DNA of 64,000 bases from Artocarpus heterophyllus (lineage: Eukaryota > Streptophyta > Magnoliopsida > Rosales > Moraceae): the NCBI GenBank assembly GCA_025403435.1, contig JAJQZP010000048.1:765011-829010 (forward strand), read 5' to 3'. The notes under the pieces were generated by a model. It was not told the DNA's origin. It saw only the letters and a list, made by a program, of their open reading frames with translations, and did not search any database. Each line of letters opens with the position of its first letter. The stretch's first letter is position 1. Below are positions 32,860 through 44,273 of this stretch, piece by piece. The position numbers and the translations under genes were made by a program.

Positions 32860-34373
32860 GATTTCATGTTAAATTATTGAGAAATATTTTCTCAATTGTG
32901 ATTCGGTGTGTTTTTGGTTATGGATACAGTTTGATATGCGTGTGTCGATGAATTTGAGATTCATGCATTTACGATAACGTTCATGCATTCTGGAAATTAA
33001 TAAATGCATGCAGTTTCTTCACATTAATGTCATGCACGCATGTCGAGAATTTTGTTTGTGGCTGTTGTCATATAACTTTTTATTATACAATTTGCATATA
33101 GAGAGGTCACGGTTAATTAGCATATACAATTTCGTTCAAATCGTTTGTTCGCTGGTTGGGTAAGCCGTGGGATTACCGGCGGCAATCTTACTGTCGCCGG
33201 CAAAGATAATCAACCGTGACCCTCGGGCGGTGCTGGAGAAGGATAGTCGCTGCCTCTGGTCGCGGCGGAGGAGGTAAACGGCGGCCAAAAGCCGCTGTCA
33301 ATCCGGCGATTTTGGCTGTGCCAAAGGGAACGAAACCGCGGCTGTTCTTGGGTTTCGCCGGCTGCCCGCTGTTCCGCCGCCGGCGCCGGGGTCTTCAGAG
33401 CGAGGACGTAAGGCCGCGCCGGCGAGCAAAGCCTCGGCCGGCGCGGCGAAGCATCTTTGGCGGTTGGCAGAGAATTGTTACCCAGGGGTCACGACCCCTG
33501 GGAGAGATGATGAATCTGGGCTTCGGCCCATAACTTAATTTAAAAAAAAAAAAAAAGGGTTTCAGAAGTAAAGGCTAGACACGGGCCTGGATTTATTGGG
33601 CCCGTAACCAGGAAAATCCCAGGGGCTCAACCCTTGGGTGACCTGGATTTAAAAAAAAAAAGAAAAAAAAAAGAAAAGAACCGGGGGTGGGGGGGCTGAA
33701 TGTGGACCCGGGTTGGGCAAACCTGACCCGGTCCACAACCCAACCCGGCCCCTTTGACCTCTCCCAGTCAACGGTCAAACGGTCAACGTTGACTTTGACC
33801 GTTGACCAATCAAGTTGACTTTTTTTATTGTTATTTTTAAATTTTTGGGGTCAATTTTGGATGCAACTTTAAAATTCAAATTGTGTTTTTAGATGATTAA
33901 TATTATCAAATTAATTAATTGAACTAATAAGCTGCCAAAGTAGCCTCTTTTGTGGATGTTGATTAATTTGTGATATTAAGAAGGTTGTGTGAATTTAATT
34001 CATGCGAATATTAATCGGCCCAAAGGAAGTTTAATATTTGGCAGAATTAAATTCATACCTGTGGTAATAGATATGTAACAATTATATGGTTATTTTCGGT
34101 ATGTGAATAATAAGTGGATCCAAAGATTAGCTTATTATTTGACATAATTTATTGTTAATATTTGATCACTGCACCAAGAACACCACTTACAAGTTAATAT
34201 TTCTGTCCAAAGACTAAATATTAATGTTGTTACAGGTTTCTTGTGATGGGATATGACATTGTTTGAATTTTATTGGTTGTTTTATGTGAATTCTTATGTG
34301 AATATGTGATTTTGTTCTTTGTTCAGCTACTGCATCATCTGCATCAATATCTGCTAATGTTAATTCCATTCCT
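32860..34373 (+). other. Long structured leader of the copia element
   Basis: About 1.5 kb between primer-binding site and gag. It includes a strongly GC-rich block (33,160-33,540) in otherwise AT-rich sequence, two poly-A runs, and a cluster of TTGAC cores that forms an almost perfect palindrome (33,767-33,806). A splice-acceptor-like TTGTTCTTTGTTCAG ends at about 34,326, after which the gag frame is open upstream of the ATG. A 105-codon frame at 33,216-33,533 lacks an ATG and looks like a GC artefact. Confidence 0.6.
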
Positions 34374-37300
34374 ATGCTGAATGGGACTAACTTCAAGGAA
34401 TGGAAAGAGAATGTATTGATCGTTCTCGGTTGCCTTGATCTGGACTTGGCCATAAGGGTTGAACGTCCCACTATTACAGATTCTAGTTCCACTGAGGATA
34501 AAAAGGAACTTGAAAGATGGGATCGTTCTAACAGAATGAGTCTGATGATCATTAAGAAAGGCATTCCAGAAGTCTTCAGGGGCACTGTACCTGATGAGGT
34601 CACTACTGCCAAGGGTTTCCTTGAGGCTATAGAGAAATGCTTTGCAAAGAATGATAAGGCTGAAACAAGCACGCTTTTGGCGAGCTTGATTTCAATGAGG
34701 TACAAAGCAAAAGGAAACATAAGGGAGTACATTATAGAAATGTCTCATCTGGCTTCAAGATTAAAGACACTAGATCTAGAAATTTCTGAGGATCTTCTAG
34801 TGCATCTTGTCTTGATTTCTCTTCCTGCACAATTCAGCCAATTCAAGGTCAGTTACAACTGCCAGAAAGAGAAATGGACTCTTAATGAGTTAATTTCTTA
34901 TTGTGTGCAAGAGGAAGAAAGACTGAAGCAAGAGAAGACTGAAAGTGCTCACTTGGCTAGCACCTCTAAGGACAAAAAGAAGAAAAGAAAGAAAAGCAAT
35001 GAAGCTGCTAAAGGTCCAGCACAAAAGAAACAAGATAAGGATAAAAATGATGGAAATGTTGCTTGTTTCTTTTGTGGTAAACCTGGACACATGAAGAAGG
35101 TCTGCACCAAGTATCATGCTTGGCGTGCAAAGAAAGGTATGCTTCTTAATTTAGTTTGTTCTGAGGTTAATTTAACTTCAGTGCCAAGACACACTTGGTG
35201 GATCGATTCAGGTGCCACTACTCATATAAGTGTGTCTATGCAGGGTTGCCTGAGCTATCGAAAGCCAATTGATGCTGAAAGATTCATCTATGTGGGAGAT
35301 GGCAAATCGGCAGAAGTTGAAGCAATAGGGCATTTTAGGTTACTATTAAGTACTGGTTATTATTTGGATTTGAAAGACACTTTTGTTGTACCGTCGTTTA
35401 GGCGGAATTTAATTTCTATTTCTGCTTTGGACAAATTTGGATACTGTTGTTCATTTGGAAATAGTCAATTTAGTCTTTCTTTAAATTCAAATGTTATTGG
35501 TACCGGTTCTTTGTCATTTCAAGATAACCTATATTTGCTTGATACAGTTGCTTCTTATAATCAAACTTTGCATGTTAGTTCTCGTGGCACAAAACGTAAA
35601 TTAACCGATGAGAATTCTGCAGTATTATGGCATAAGCGATTAGGACATATTTCAAGAAAAAGGATGGAAAGACTTGTGTCAGATGGAATTCTTGATTCCC
35701 TTGATTTTACAAATTTTGATATCTGTGTTGATTGTATTAAAGGGAAACAGACAAACAAAAGGAGATTGGGTGCCAGTAGAGCTACGGATGTCTTAGAATT
35801 GTTACATACGGACATTTGTGGACCATTTCCTGTGGCTTCATGGAATGGTCAACAATATTTTGTATCGTTCATAGACGATTACTCTCGGTATGGCTATCTA
35901 TATCTCATACATGAGAAGTCACAAACTTTGGACGTGTTCAAGTCATACAAGGCTGAGGTTGAACTTCAACTCAGCAAAAGAATTAAGGCCGTTAGATCTG
36001 ACCGTGGTGGTGAATACTATGGCAGATATGACGGATCAGGTGAACAACGTCCAGGACCTTTTGCTAAATTCCTAAAGGAATGCGGGATAGTCCCTCAATA
36101 TACCATGCCAGGTTCACCTAGCATGAATGGTGTAGCTGAGAGACGAAACCGGACACTTAAGGACATGGTGAGGAGTATGATTTGTCATTCCACCTTACCT
36201 GAATCCCTCTGGGGTGAAGCACTCAAGACTGCAGCTTACATTCTTAACAGAGTACCAACAAAAGCAGCAGCTAAAACACCTTATGAGCTTTGGACTGGCA
36301 AAAGGCCTAGTCTGAAGCATTTACATACTTGGGGTTGTCCAGCAGAAGCAAGGCCTTATAGGCCTAATGAAAAGAAATTGGACTCCAAGACAGTGAGCTG
36401 CTATTTCATTGGATACTCTGAACGGTCAAGGGGTTACAAATTTTATGATCCCACCACTAAGGCTATTTTTGAGACGAGAATTGCAACATTCTTTGAGGAT
36501 GTTGAGTTTGGGGGGAGAAATAAGGTTAGAGACTTTGTCTTTGAGGATGAATTTGATCCTGTTCCTTTTGTACAAGAGGGATTGGTTCCTATTCCTACAA
36601 TCGCTTTTGATAATGTTTAGGCTTCTATCCCTGACGTTTATCAAATTGCATATCAAGAACAACCAGACATAGTCATTCAACCCCTTCAGGTACAAACTCA
36701 ACAACCTCAAGAACCAGAACCTCGGGAACTTGTGTCATTAAGGAGATCCACTAGAGAGAGGAGAAGTGCTATTTCGGATGATTACATAGTATTTCTCCAA
36801 GAACATGAGGAAAGTGTTGGATTGATGGATGATGATCCGATCAATGTCCGTCAAGCCATACATAGTTCTAACTCTCAAAAGTGGATGGATGCCATGAAGG
36901 ATGAGATAAAGTCTATGAAGGACAATGACGTTTGGGATCTCGTTCCATTACCTGAAGGTGCGAAGCCCATTGGTTGTAAATGGATATTTAAAACCAAGAG
37001 GGATTCGAAGGGTGATGTAGAGAGATATAAGGCTCGTCTTGTTGCTAAGGGCTTTACTCAAAAGGAAGGCATTGATTATAAAGAGACTTTCTCTCCGGTT
37101 TCAACGAAAGACTCTTTTAGGACAATTATGGCACTTGTAGCACATTTTGATCTTGAGCTACATCAAATGGATGTTAAGACAGCGTTTCTAAATGGTGACA
37201 TTTATGAAACGATCTATATGGTGCAGCCAGAAAACTTTGAGTCGGGAGACCCAAAGAAGATGGTTTGCAAATTAAAGAAATCCATCTATGGGCTTAAGCA

Positions 37301-38417
37301 AGCTTCTCGTCAATGGTATTACAAATTTCATCAAGTGATAGTCTCATTCGGTTTCGAGATGAACACTGTGGATGATTGTATATACCTTAAGTTCAGTGGG
37401 AGTAAGTGTATTTTCTTGGTATTGTACGTTGATGACATACTGCTTGCCACCAATGATATAGGCTTATTACACGAAACCAAGAGATTTCTATCAAAGAAAT
37501 TTGAAATGAAAGATCTTGGTGACGCCTCTTTTGTATTAGGAATTAAAATACACCGGGATCGCTCTCGGGGTATTCTTGGGTTATCACAAAAGAGCTATAT
37601 CGAAAAGGTACTTAAAAGATTTGGCATGCAGGATTGTAAACCAGGAGATACCCCTGTGGCTAAAGGAGATAAATTCAGTTTAAGTCAGTGTCCTAAGAAC
37701 GACCTTGAGGTTAAGGAAATGGAAAAGATCCCATATGCATCAGCTGTTGGGAGTCTAATGTATGCTCAAGTTTGTACTCGTCCAGATATAACATACATTG
37801 TTGGATTATTGGGCAGATATTTGAGTAACCCTGGAATGGATCATTGGAAAGCAGCCAAACAGGTTATGCGATATTTACAAAGAACAAAAGATCACATGCT
37901 TACATATAGAAGGTCAGACCAACTCGAGATCATTGGTTATTCATATTCAGATTTTGCTGGATGTCAAGATAGTCGTCGATCCACTTCGGGCTATATTTAT
38001 TTGCTTGCTGGAGGAGCTATTTCTTGGAGGAGTGCCAAGCAGTCACTCATAGCTTCTTCCACTATGGAGGCAGAATTTATAGCATGTTATGAGGCATCCA
38101 ATCATGGAATATGGCTGCGAAACTTTGTCACTGGGCTGCGGATTGTGAAAAGTATAGAAAGACCACTTAAGTTGTTTTGTGACAATAAATCTGCAGTCTT
38201 TTATTCCAACAACAACAGAAGCTCTTCAAAGTCAAAACATATAGAGATTAAGTTTCTTGTTGTTAAAGAAAGAGTTTAGAGTGGTCAGGTGTCTATAGAG
38301 CATATAGGTACAAACTCTATGATAGCGGATCCGCTTACAAAAGGGCTTCCACCCAAGGTCTTTCATGAGCACACTGCTCACATGGGTGTTCAGTTATTTG
38401 ATGATATGCAGTTTTAG
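34374..38417 (+). pseudogene. Ty1/copia gag-pol polyprotein with two in-frame TAG codons
   Basis: One frame from ATG 34,374 to TAG 38,415-38,417, broken by TAG at 36,618-36,620 and 38,277-38,279. Gag (UBN2-type) begins [14 protein letters not shown] and ends in a zinc knuckle, [14 protein letters not shown]. The protease has [12 protein letters not shown]. Integrase has [10 protein letters not shown] with CVDCIKGK, then catalytic residues in [19 protein letters not shown] and SDRGGEYYG, and [13 protein letters not shown]. Reverse transcriptase has KARLVAKGFTQKEGIDYKET, MDVKTAFLNGD and LYVDDILLA. RNase H has YSDFAGCQDSRRSTSGY and MEAEFIACYEA. After the second TAG the frame still gives SGQVSIEHIGTNSMIADPLT, the normal copia end. 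Everything except the two stops appears functional. Confidence 0.93.
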
Positions 38418-38816
38418 TGGGAGTTTGTATTTGAATGCTAATTTTCTTTATATATAGACATTGTGTGTTTGTATATGTTTTCTGCAGAAATAAATAATAC
38501 AGTTTATTTACACTCTGATTTTGGTACGGTTTTGATCTCATTCAGATATAAAGTAGGACCAGTTGGAAATAGACATGTTTATATCACATTGCATGTAATT
38601 TCCATGCTACATATCCATACTTGATCTATGTCATTTGGTTATATCGATATACGTAATCATTGATGGGTTTAGTCACGCTACATTTGTGACGAAGACCGCT
38701 TTGGTTCTATATTAGTATGATCAATGGACGAGATTGTTCAGGAATACCTTTATGTGTGATAGCAAAGGTTGAGCTCACTAAAGTTAACACATTTTTGTAA
38801 AGATACATATGTGACC

Positions 38817-38828
38817 CAAGTGGGAGAT
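38817..38828 (+). other. Polypurine tract of the copia element
   Basis: The purine-rich CAAGTGGGAGAT directly precedes the 3' LTR. Confidence 0.75.
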
Positions 38829-39310
38829 TGTTAGAAAAATAATTTTTCATGTGGGCAAACATATGTAATTAAATGTGTTATTTAATGCTATCTTAAAGTA
38901 AAGCCTAAATTAAAGTGATATAATTAAGATAAAGTTAAAAGGCTTTATTGGGTATTAAAAATAATGTATGGGTTATATTTGTTAATATTATATGTGTAGA
39001 TACCAATTTGTAATTTCCAGATTTTATGATGGGCGAAACTGGAAATACACTAAAATAACTCAAGTTATATATTTTGGTTATGGTCCCCAATTCATACGTA
39101 TTATTCATTCAGAAAGTTTTCAGATATTCCTACTTCTCTGAAATCCCATCTTCAGAAAAGAATTAAAGGAATACGTATTGAATTGGAAGGCAATAACCTA
39201 TATCAATCCAAGATCATGAATTCAGGTACGCTTCCGCAATTTGGTATGATTCTTCTCAATAGTTTGACATGAACGATCCTGTAGAAATTTTGGTTCAATC
39301 CGATCTAACA
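38829..39310 (+). repeat. 3' LTR of the copia element
   Basis: 482 bp, one difference from the 5' LTR by eye. Confidence 0.95.
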
Positions 39311-40202
39311 TTGTCTGATTTCATGCAAGAAATGGTGTCTCTCATGGCTCAGACCAGAAGAGAGGTATGAACCTTATACCTTGTCCCTTCACCCTTTCCT
39401 CGTGTGTGTGTGTGAAATTAGTACATATGTGAAATGAAATAGCGATCATGTAGGTTCGAATTTGGTGATGACAAAGGTTGAAATGAATAAATAAGTTCAA
39501 AACTGGATTCAGAACAGGTTTTTGGAAGTAAATGTGTAATTTTCATTGTAATTGTCAATGCCATCCAATTTGACAAGTGTTTTACCTTGCAAATTCACGT
39601 CTCAATGTTGAGACTCCAAAATTACAGATTGTACGGTAGGACACATAGTTAAACACAATAATTTTTACAGGTTCAAGGATTAGTGGTGATGAAGAGTTGT
39701 GATTTGTGTTCGAGTAGACACAATTAGTCTAAAGATGAAATCCAAACAAGATCATGAAACATTTATCACTAGGATATCACAACACATACACGAACATGTT
39801 CTTTAAATGGGACGAGGTAGGTTAATGTGAAGAGAATGGAAAAAAAGGGTTTATGACCCAATTAACTAGAATGGTGGGGGTACAACATGTGACATTTGGA
39901 TTTTGGCATTTTTCCCTTAAGCACGTGCAGGTTCTATTTTTTAGAATACGGTGCTTAATTATCCGCATTCCTTGCTTGTGCAGGGGAAGGGATACAGCAT
40001 TGAGGAACTGCAGGCAATGGTAGTGGAGATGGCTCAGGGATTCGAGTCTCCTGCTGTGTTCTATAAGCCCTCATCAGTTTTTGAAGATTCTGGTTGTTCA
40101 AAGAGGATGGGTTTGGAAACAAATCCAACGGTGGCTAGGGGATCGGGTCTTCACATGCCAAACTTAGGCTTTTACAGTGGAAGTGGTTATTGCAACTCGT
40201 AA
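39311..40202 (+). pseudogene. Small J-domain co-chaperone, 3' part (rest of exon 4, exon 5)
   Basis: After the duplicated TTGTC (39,311-39,315), exon 4 continues 39,316-39,364. Joined to its first eight bases it reads GLSDFMQEMVSLMAQTRRE. The last intron is GTATGA...TTGTGCAG. Exon 5 (39,984-40,202) gives GKGYSIEELQAMVVEMAQGF and ends NLGFYSGSGYCNS-stop. This C-terminal SDF-QEMV and EELQ-MV pattern is typical of the small plant J-proteins related to the 5' part. Without the transposon all four introns keep phase, so the gene was intact until recently apart from the exon 2 base insertion. Confidence 0.85.
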
Positions 40203-41150
40203 GTAAAGCTTTAGATTTTCCATCATCAATTTTGATCGAGAAGGCTTTGAGAGTGCACAATTGCCTTGTCGTTTTTGAAAAGAAAGGGGGAATTTCTGTG
40301 GATGGACTTTCCAATGCAGCCCAAGTACAGAATCTTACCAAGAAAAACTGATCGGATAAAGATGTTGAAGTGGGAATTTCATAGTAGATAAATGTGACAA
40401 GACTAGTACTCAACGACAATGAAAATAGCCTTGACGATAGAGTTGTTTTTTCTGAGTTGGGCATAGCATTGTTGTTTTGCATTTTGATGTGGGCTTGGCT
40501 GCTTTAGTTTGATTGGTCTCTAGAATACACTACTGTAATGTAATGAAAGGAAATGTAGTTTTGGCTCTAATTTTAGTGGAATGTTGTTGTTGTATCTGCG
40601 GGTTCCAGTATGGATAATGCAATTCAAAGTGAGTAATCTTCTTTTAGTGCGCCATTATCTTTCTGATCTTGCCAAAGCATTGTCCCTTTTTCTTTTTTTT
40701 TTTAAAAATAACGCCTTAGTGATATGATTGGGTTGGGGCTACTTCATTGTTGAGATGAGATATTTTATTTAATATGACCCTGCAAAATTGGACTATTTGA
40801 AATGATGAATTGGATAAACATCTTGATTTTTCCTTTGACTAGATATGTTTTGTTTGTGAAAAGGGCCAGTCTAATTAGTCTGGAAATACAAACCGCCACA
40901 CACAAGTATCTAGTTGATGTGAGCGGTATGACTACTGAAAATTGTTACAAAATAGGTACTCTGTTTTAAAAACTTGCGCGTACATATCATTTGCATGTGT
41001 GAATTCGGCACTTCTTGATTTTGGTGTAATTTCGTTTGTGACACCGTTTTGAGTTTCAATTATTTTTGTTTCTTGGGGTTGCTTGTGATTATCACTGCTC
41101 TTAATCTACATGCCATATTACAGCTTTCCTTTCGTCTGGCAGTAGGAGCG
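40203..41150. other. 3' UTR of the J-protein gene and spacer
   Basis: The stop is followed by about 350 bases of likely 3' UTR, ending near the TGTAATGTAATGAAAGG region (about 40,533-40,550). No other gene is seen. Confidence 0.4.
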
Positions 41151-41186
41151 TGGAGCTTGAAATATTGAAATATTAGTGAAAGAGGG

Positions 41187-41385
41187 CAGAGGTGTAACTG
41201 AGTTAATGATGTGAGGGGGTGAGATTAATTTTGGAAGGATGAAATGCAATTTTGGAAAAAAGGGTAGGAGGAAATGCAATTTTAAGAAGGTGTGACTGAA
41301 TTAATGATGTGAAGGGCGAGATTGATGATGAAAGGACGAAATGCAAATTTCGGAAGAGGGAGGAGGTGGAATACAATCCTATGTG
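41187..41385. repeat. Diverged tandem duplication of about 97 bp
   Basis: AGGTGTAACTGAGTTAATGA at about 41,190 recurs as AGGTGTGACTGAATTAATGA at about 41,287. Both are followed by GATGTGA...GAGATT and AAATGCAA...TTT.GGAA segments. Non-coding. Confidence 0.6.
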
Positions 41386-42146
41386 GTTCCACCCCTGTAG
41401 CAACCAAGCCTACATGAAATACTACCGAATGGCACAAGAAAGCTTTTAGAAAAGCTTTTTTATTTCGTTTGTGAAAACATTGTCTGTAGGCTTTTTGATG
41501 GTACATTACTCGTCATTAATGCCTTCGTGATACAGAGTCCGGATTTTTTTTGCCCATGTTGGAAAAAGACATTTCTAACCCACAAAGAAAAAAAGATCGA
41601 TGATGTTGAGAAGAGATAGTTAATAAATTGATATGATTTTCGAAATAGGACTCCTTGAGTCGGAGAAATGGATAAAGATGACTCTAGATATACATCTATA
41701 CGGTTTGGGATTTGTAGGTTGCTGTTGGAGCGAGAGGTTGGTGCTTTGTGATTGGCGTTTTCTTTGATGTGTTCCTTTGCCTAATATTTTGCTTTCCACT
41801 TTGTCGATGTTTTTCTTGAATATTCTCTTGAATAGAAGTTACTTGTAAAAATTGGCGTGTAATATTGAGCATCTGGAAGCGACCTTGTTCTATGACAGGG
41901 GAAAAGATGAATGATTCAAACTGGGTGGATTTTTTCAAATACATACTGGCATATTTAAAAATTGTTTCACAACTATCACCTATCCACACTTGTTTAAATA
42001 AAAAAGGGTCCCCTTTGAGCAATAATAGAGCTTGAAATTTAGTTCAAGAGGGACACTCTGGAAAAAAATAGAGATAAGATTCTATCCATTGGGTATATTT
42101 TTATATAATTTTATTAGTGAGTGGGGGTATAGTTATATCTTTTGTT

Positions 42147-42203
42147 CTAAAATGGGGGTAAAATAATTTTTAAATTATTTAGTTGGGAGCACAATTATAA
42201 GTT
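42147..42203. repeat. 58-bp dispersed repeat, second copy
   Basis: Matches 5,688-5,745 with one or two changes over GTTCTAAAATGGGGGTAAAA ... GGGAGCACAATTATAA. The right end diverges at once after ATTATAA. Confidence 0.6.
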
Positions 42204-42344
42204 TTTTATAAAATAAAGGCGGATCTAAAATTTCTTTAAAAATTTGAAGCAAATAATCAAATTTTAAAAATTGAATAGAGGCATGTGCCTCTGACCTTTG
42301 AGGTTTGTCTGGTTAATTGATTGTATAAAGTAAAAAGAAGAGAA

Positions 42345-42497
42345 AATTACATGTTATGTTATATTTTTAAAAGCTTTATTTATTTATATTATATTTAAAA
42401 AGTTAATATTGTAATATTATTTATGTTATATATTAAGTTATACTATAAATAAATAAATATATATATATATATATATATGATTATGTAAATCTTAAAA
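42345..42497. repeat. AT-rich dispersed repeat, copy 2 of 3
   Basis: Shares TTTTTAAAAGCTTTATTTATT, TTAAGTTATACTATAAATAA and AAATCTTAAAAGACA with copy 1. An expanded TA tract is inserted near the right end. Confidence 0.4.
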
Positions 42498-44088
42498 GAC
42501 AACGTTTATAAATATTCGACCTAAATATCAAACGCTGAGCTATATGTTTATCATATAGGCCGCCAAGCTTGTCTCGACCTTCAACCCAGCCCAATTTGGT
42601 GTCTTTCCCACGTCTCTTAACACGTCCATCAACGTACATAGTGCTTGTTAGGAGCATGTTTTTGGATTCATTCACCTAATAAGCAAACAAGACAGACTCC
42701 AACCCAATATTTTAACAAAAGAAGATTCCAAGATCAAAACTCAAGAATTTGCCTTCATTAAATATTTGGGCTGAAATTGAATTTTAAAAAAATGACTTCA
42801 CAATATGTTCTTAATTATTGTACAAGTTGACTTCAATGAAGGGCGTGGGAAAGGTTGCTTAAAGGAAGCAGGTTGGTGACCATTCTAGTTAGTCTCCTCT
42901 ATTTTACTCAACCACATCTGCGGATTCCCTATTCCTAGCTTTTTGACCCCTGTCTGCTCTTACATTTCTTTAGAATTAAGCTCAATTCTATAATGTTCCA
43001 TAATGTATTGCGTCTTGGCAAGATCTTAGTATAAACACTATTCAAATAGTTGTTCAAAATGAAAATAGTATTCTACAATTTTATGGTTTATGCAGACTAT
43101 ACTTATATATATATGTGTGTGTGTGTGTTGATTTTTTTTGCAATTTTAGTAGATCATTGATTTGTGTTTTTTCCATTGACCGACTTTACTTTTTTTGAGA
43201 AATTAAAGTGCAAGAGGACCTGTGGACTAAGTTAACGTCTATTTTTGGTTTTTACCCCACCTCTGCCATGCTTTTTTTACGTTTTTTTTTTCATTTTTTA
43301 TTTTTAATTATTTTACATCTAGTAATTAAAAGTGGAAAAAAAAAAGATCCATGATGGGTGGGGGGAACAAAAGCTGAATTTAGGTATATGTAAAAAAAAA
43401 AAAAATCCTTTTTCTAAAGATTAAGGTGAAGAGGGGCTTTTGAGATGGATTTAGGAATCACTTAAAAGAAGGCTAAAATTGGGAGGGACCGCCTACATGA
43501 CAAGATAGATATTTATTAAATGCAATGGAATCTCTATATTTCTTTTCTTTTTTAAAAATTTTTTTTCAAATATTTGGCTCCTTGATGGACGGGCCATAGT
43601 TTCTTTTCTAGTCAATTCTCCTTCTCAATTACTTGATTATTATTTATTTTCCCGACCTTATGACTTCTGTTGAAAGTGTGTGTGTGTATATATATATATA
43701 TGTTCTCGTTGCATACTTAAAACTTACATTATCATCCACAAATATAAATAGAGGGGTTGAACATGAACCTACGCATTGTTATTTGTTATCATGCACAAAA
43801 TAATTAGATAAAAATGAAAACGGAATATCTAATACACTTTCTATCATTGGCAATATTATCTGGTACATCAAATAATGTAAGCAACATGCAGATTTCCCTT
43901 GAGGACGAGTGTATCATGTGCATGCATAACAAAAGCTTTTTTTTTTTTTTTTTTGGGAGTGAATTTTCTTCTTTTGACAGGCTGTCCAAAACCCAAGTTC
44001 TCACTAAGGTATAGCTTTATACTATGTGCTAGGAATACTATTCCCTAATACATAAATGTCTCCACGATTCTCTCTTATTATTATTGTT

Positions 44089-44273
44089 GAGATCTCCGGC
44101 CGGAGCTTGACGGGTACATCGAATCCCCAGGTACCAATCCAATCTACCTGGGAGACACCTAAGACCCTCTTATTTCAACTCCCAGGGGACGCGTTCCTTC
44201 CGCGTGGAGGTTCCTCGAGCAGCCTCTTCGGTAATACGTTTGAGGTGCCCGTCAGGCTCTGGCCGTAAATCTT
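44089..44273. mobile_element. 185-bp GC-rich element with 32-bp terminal inverted repeats
   Basis: The left end (44,089-44,120) and the reverse complement of the right end (44,242-44,273) match at about 25 of 32 bases; both contain CGGCC.GAGC.TGACGGG.AC. The interior is GC-rich in an AT-rich setting and non-coding. Flanks are ATT repeats on both sides, so a target duplication such as TTATTATTA is possible but not informative. A Mutator-type MITE is the likeliest class. Confidence 0.6.

Larger units (their letters stand above)
32364..39310 (+). mobile_element. Recent Ty1/copia LTR retrotransposon in exon 4 of the J-protein gene
   Basis: 6,947 bp, flanked by TTGTC duplications. The LTRs are 482 bp each and differ, by eye, at one base (GATGGACG versus GATGGGCG). 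The order is LTR, Met-tRNA primer-binding site, a 1.5-kb leader, one gag-pol frame (gag, protease, integrase, reverse transcriptase, RNase H), polypurine tract, LTR. It lies in the same orientation as the host gene. Near-identical LTRs mean a very recent insertion that may still be polymorphic in the species. Two TAG codons interrupt gag-pol, so this copy may have been mobilised by another element. Confidence 0.96.
41390..44088. other. Intergenic spacer
   Basis: No gene. It holds the 58-bp repeat copy (42,147-42,203), an AT-rich repeat copy (42,345-42,497) with a (TA)n run near 42,457-42,478, and TA/GT microsatellites at about 43,105-43,129 and 43,676-43,702. Confidence 0.5.

Noticed and set aside
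33216..33533. 105-codon frame in the copia leader
   Set aside because: It begins with GTG, is built from Arg/Gly/Pro/Ala as expected from GC-rich DNA, and has no recognisable domain.
44056..44268. 70-codon frame
   Set aside because: It runs across the inverted-repeat element at 44,089-44,273 and has no protein features.
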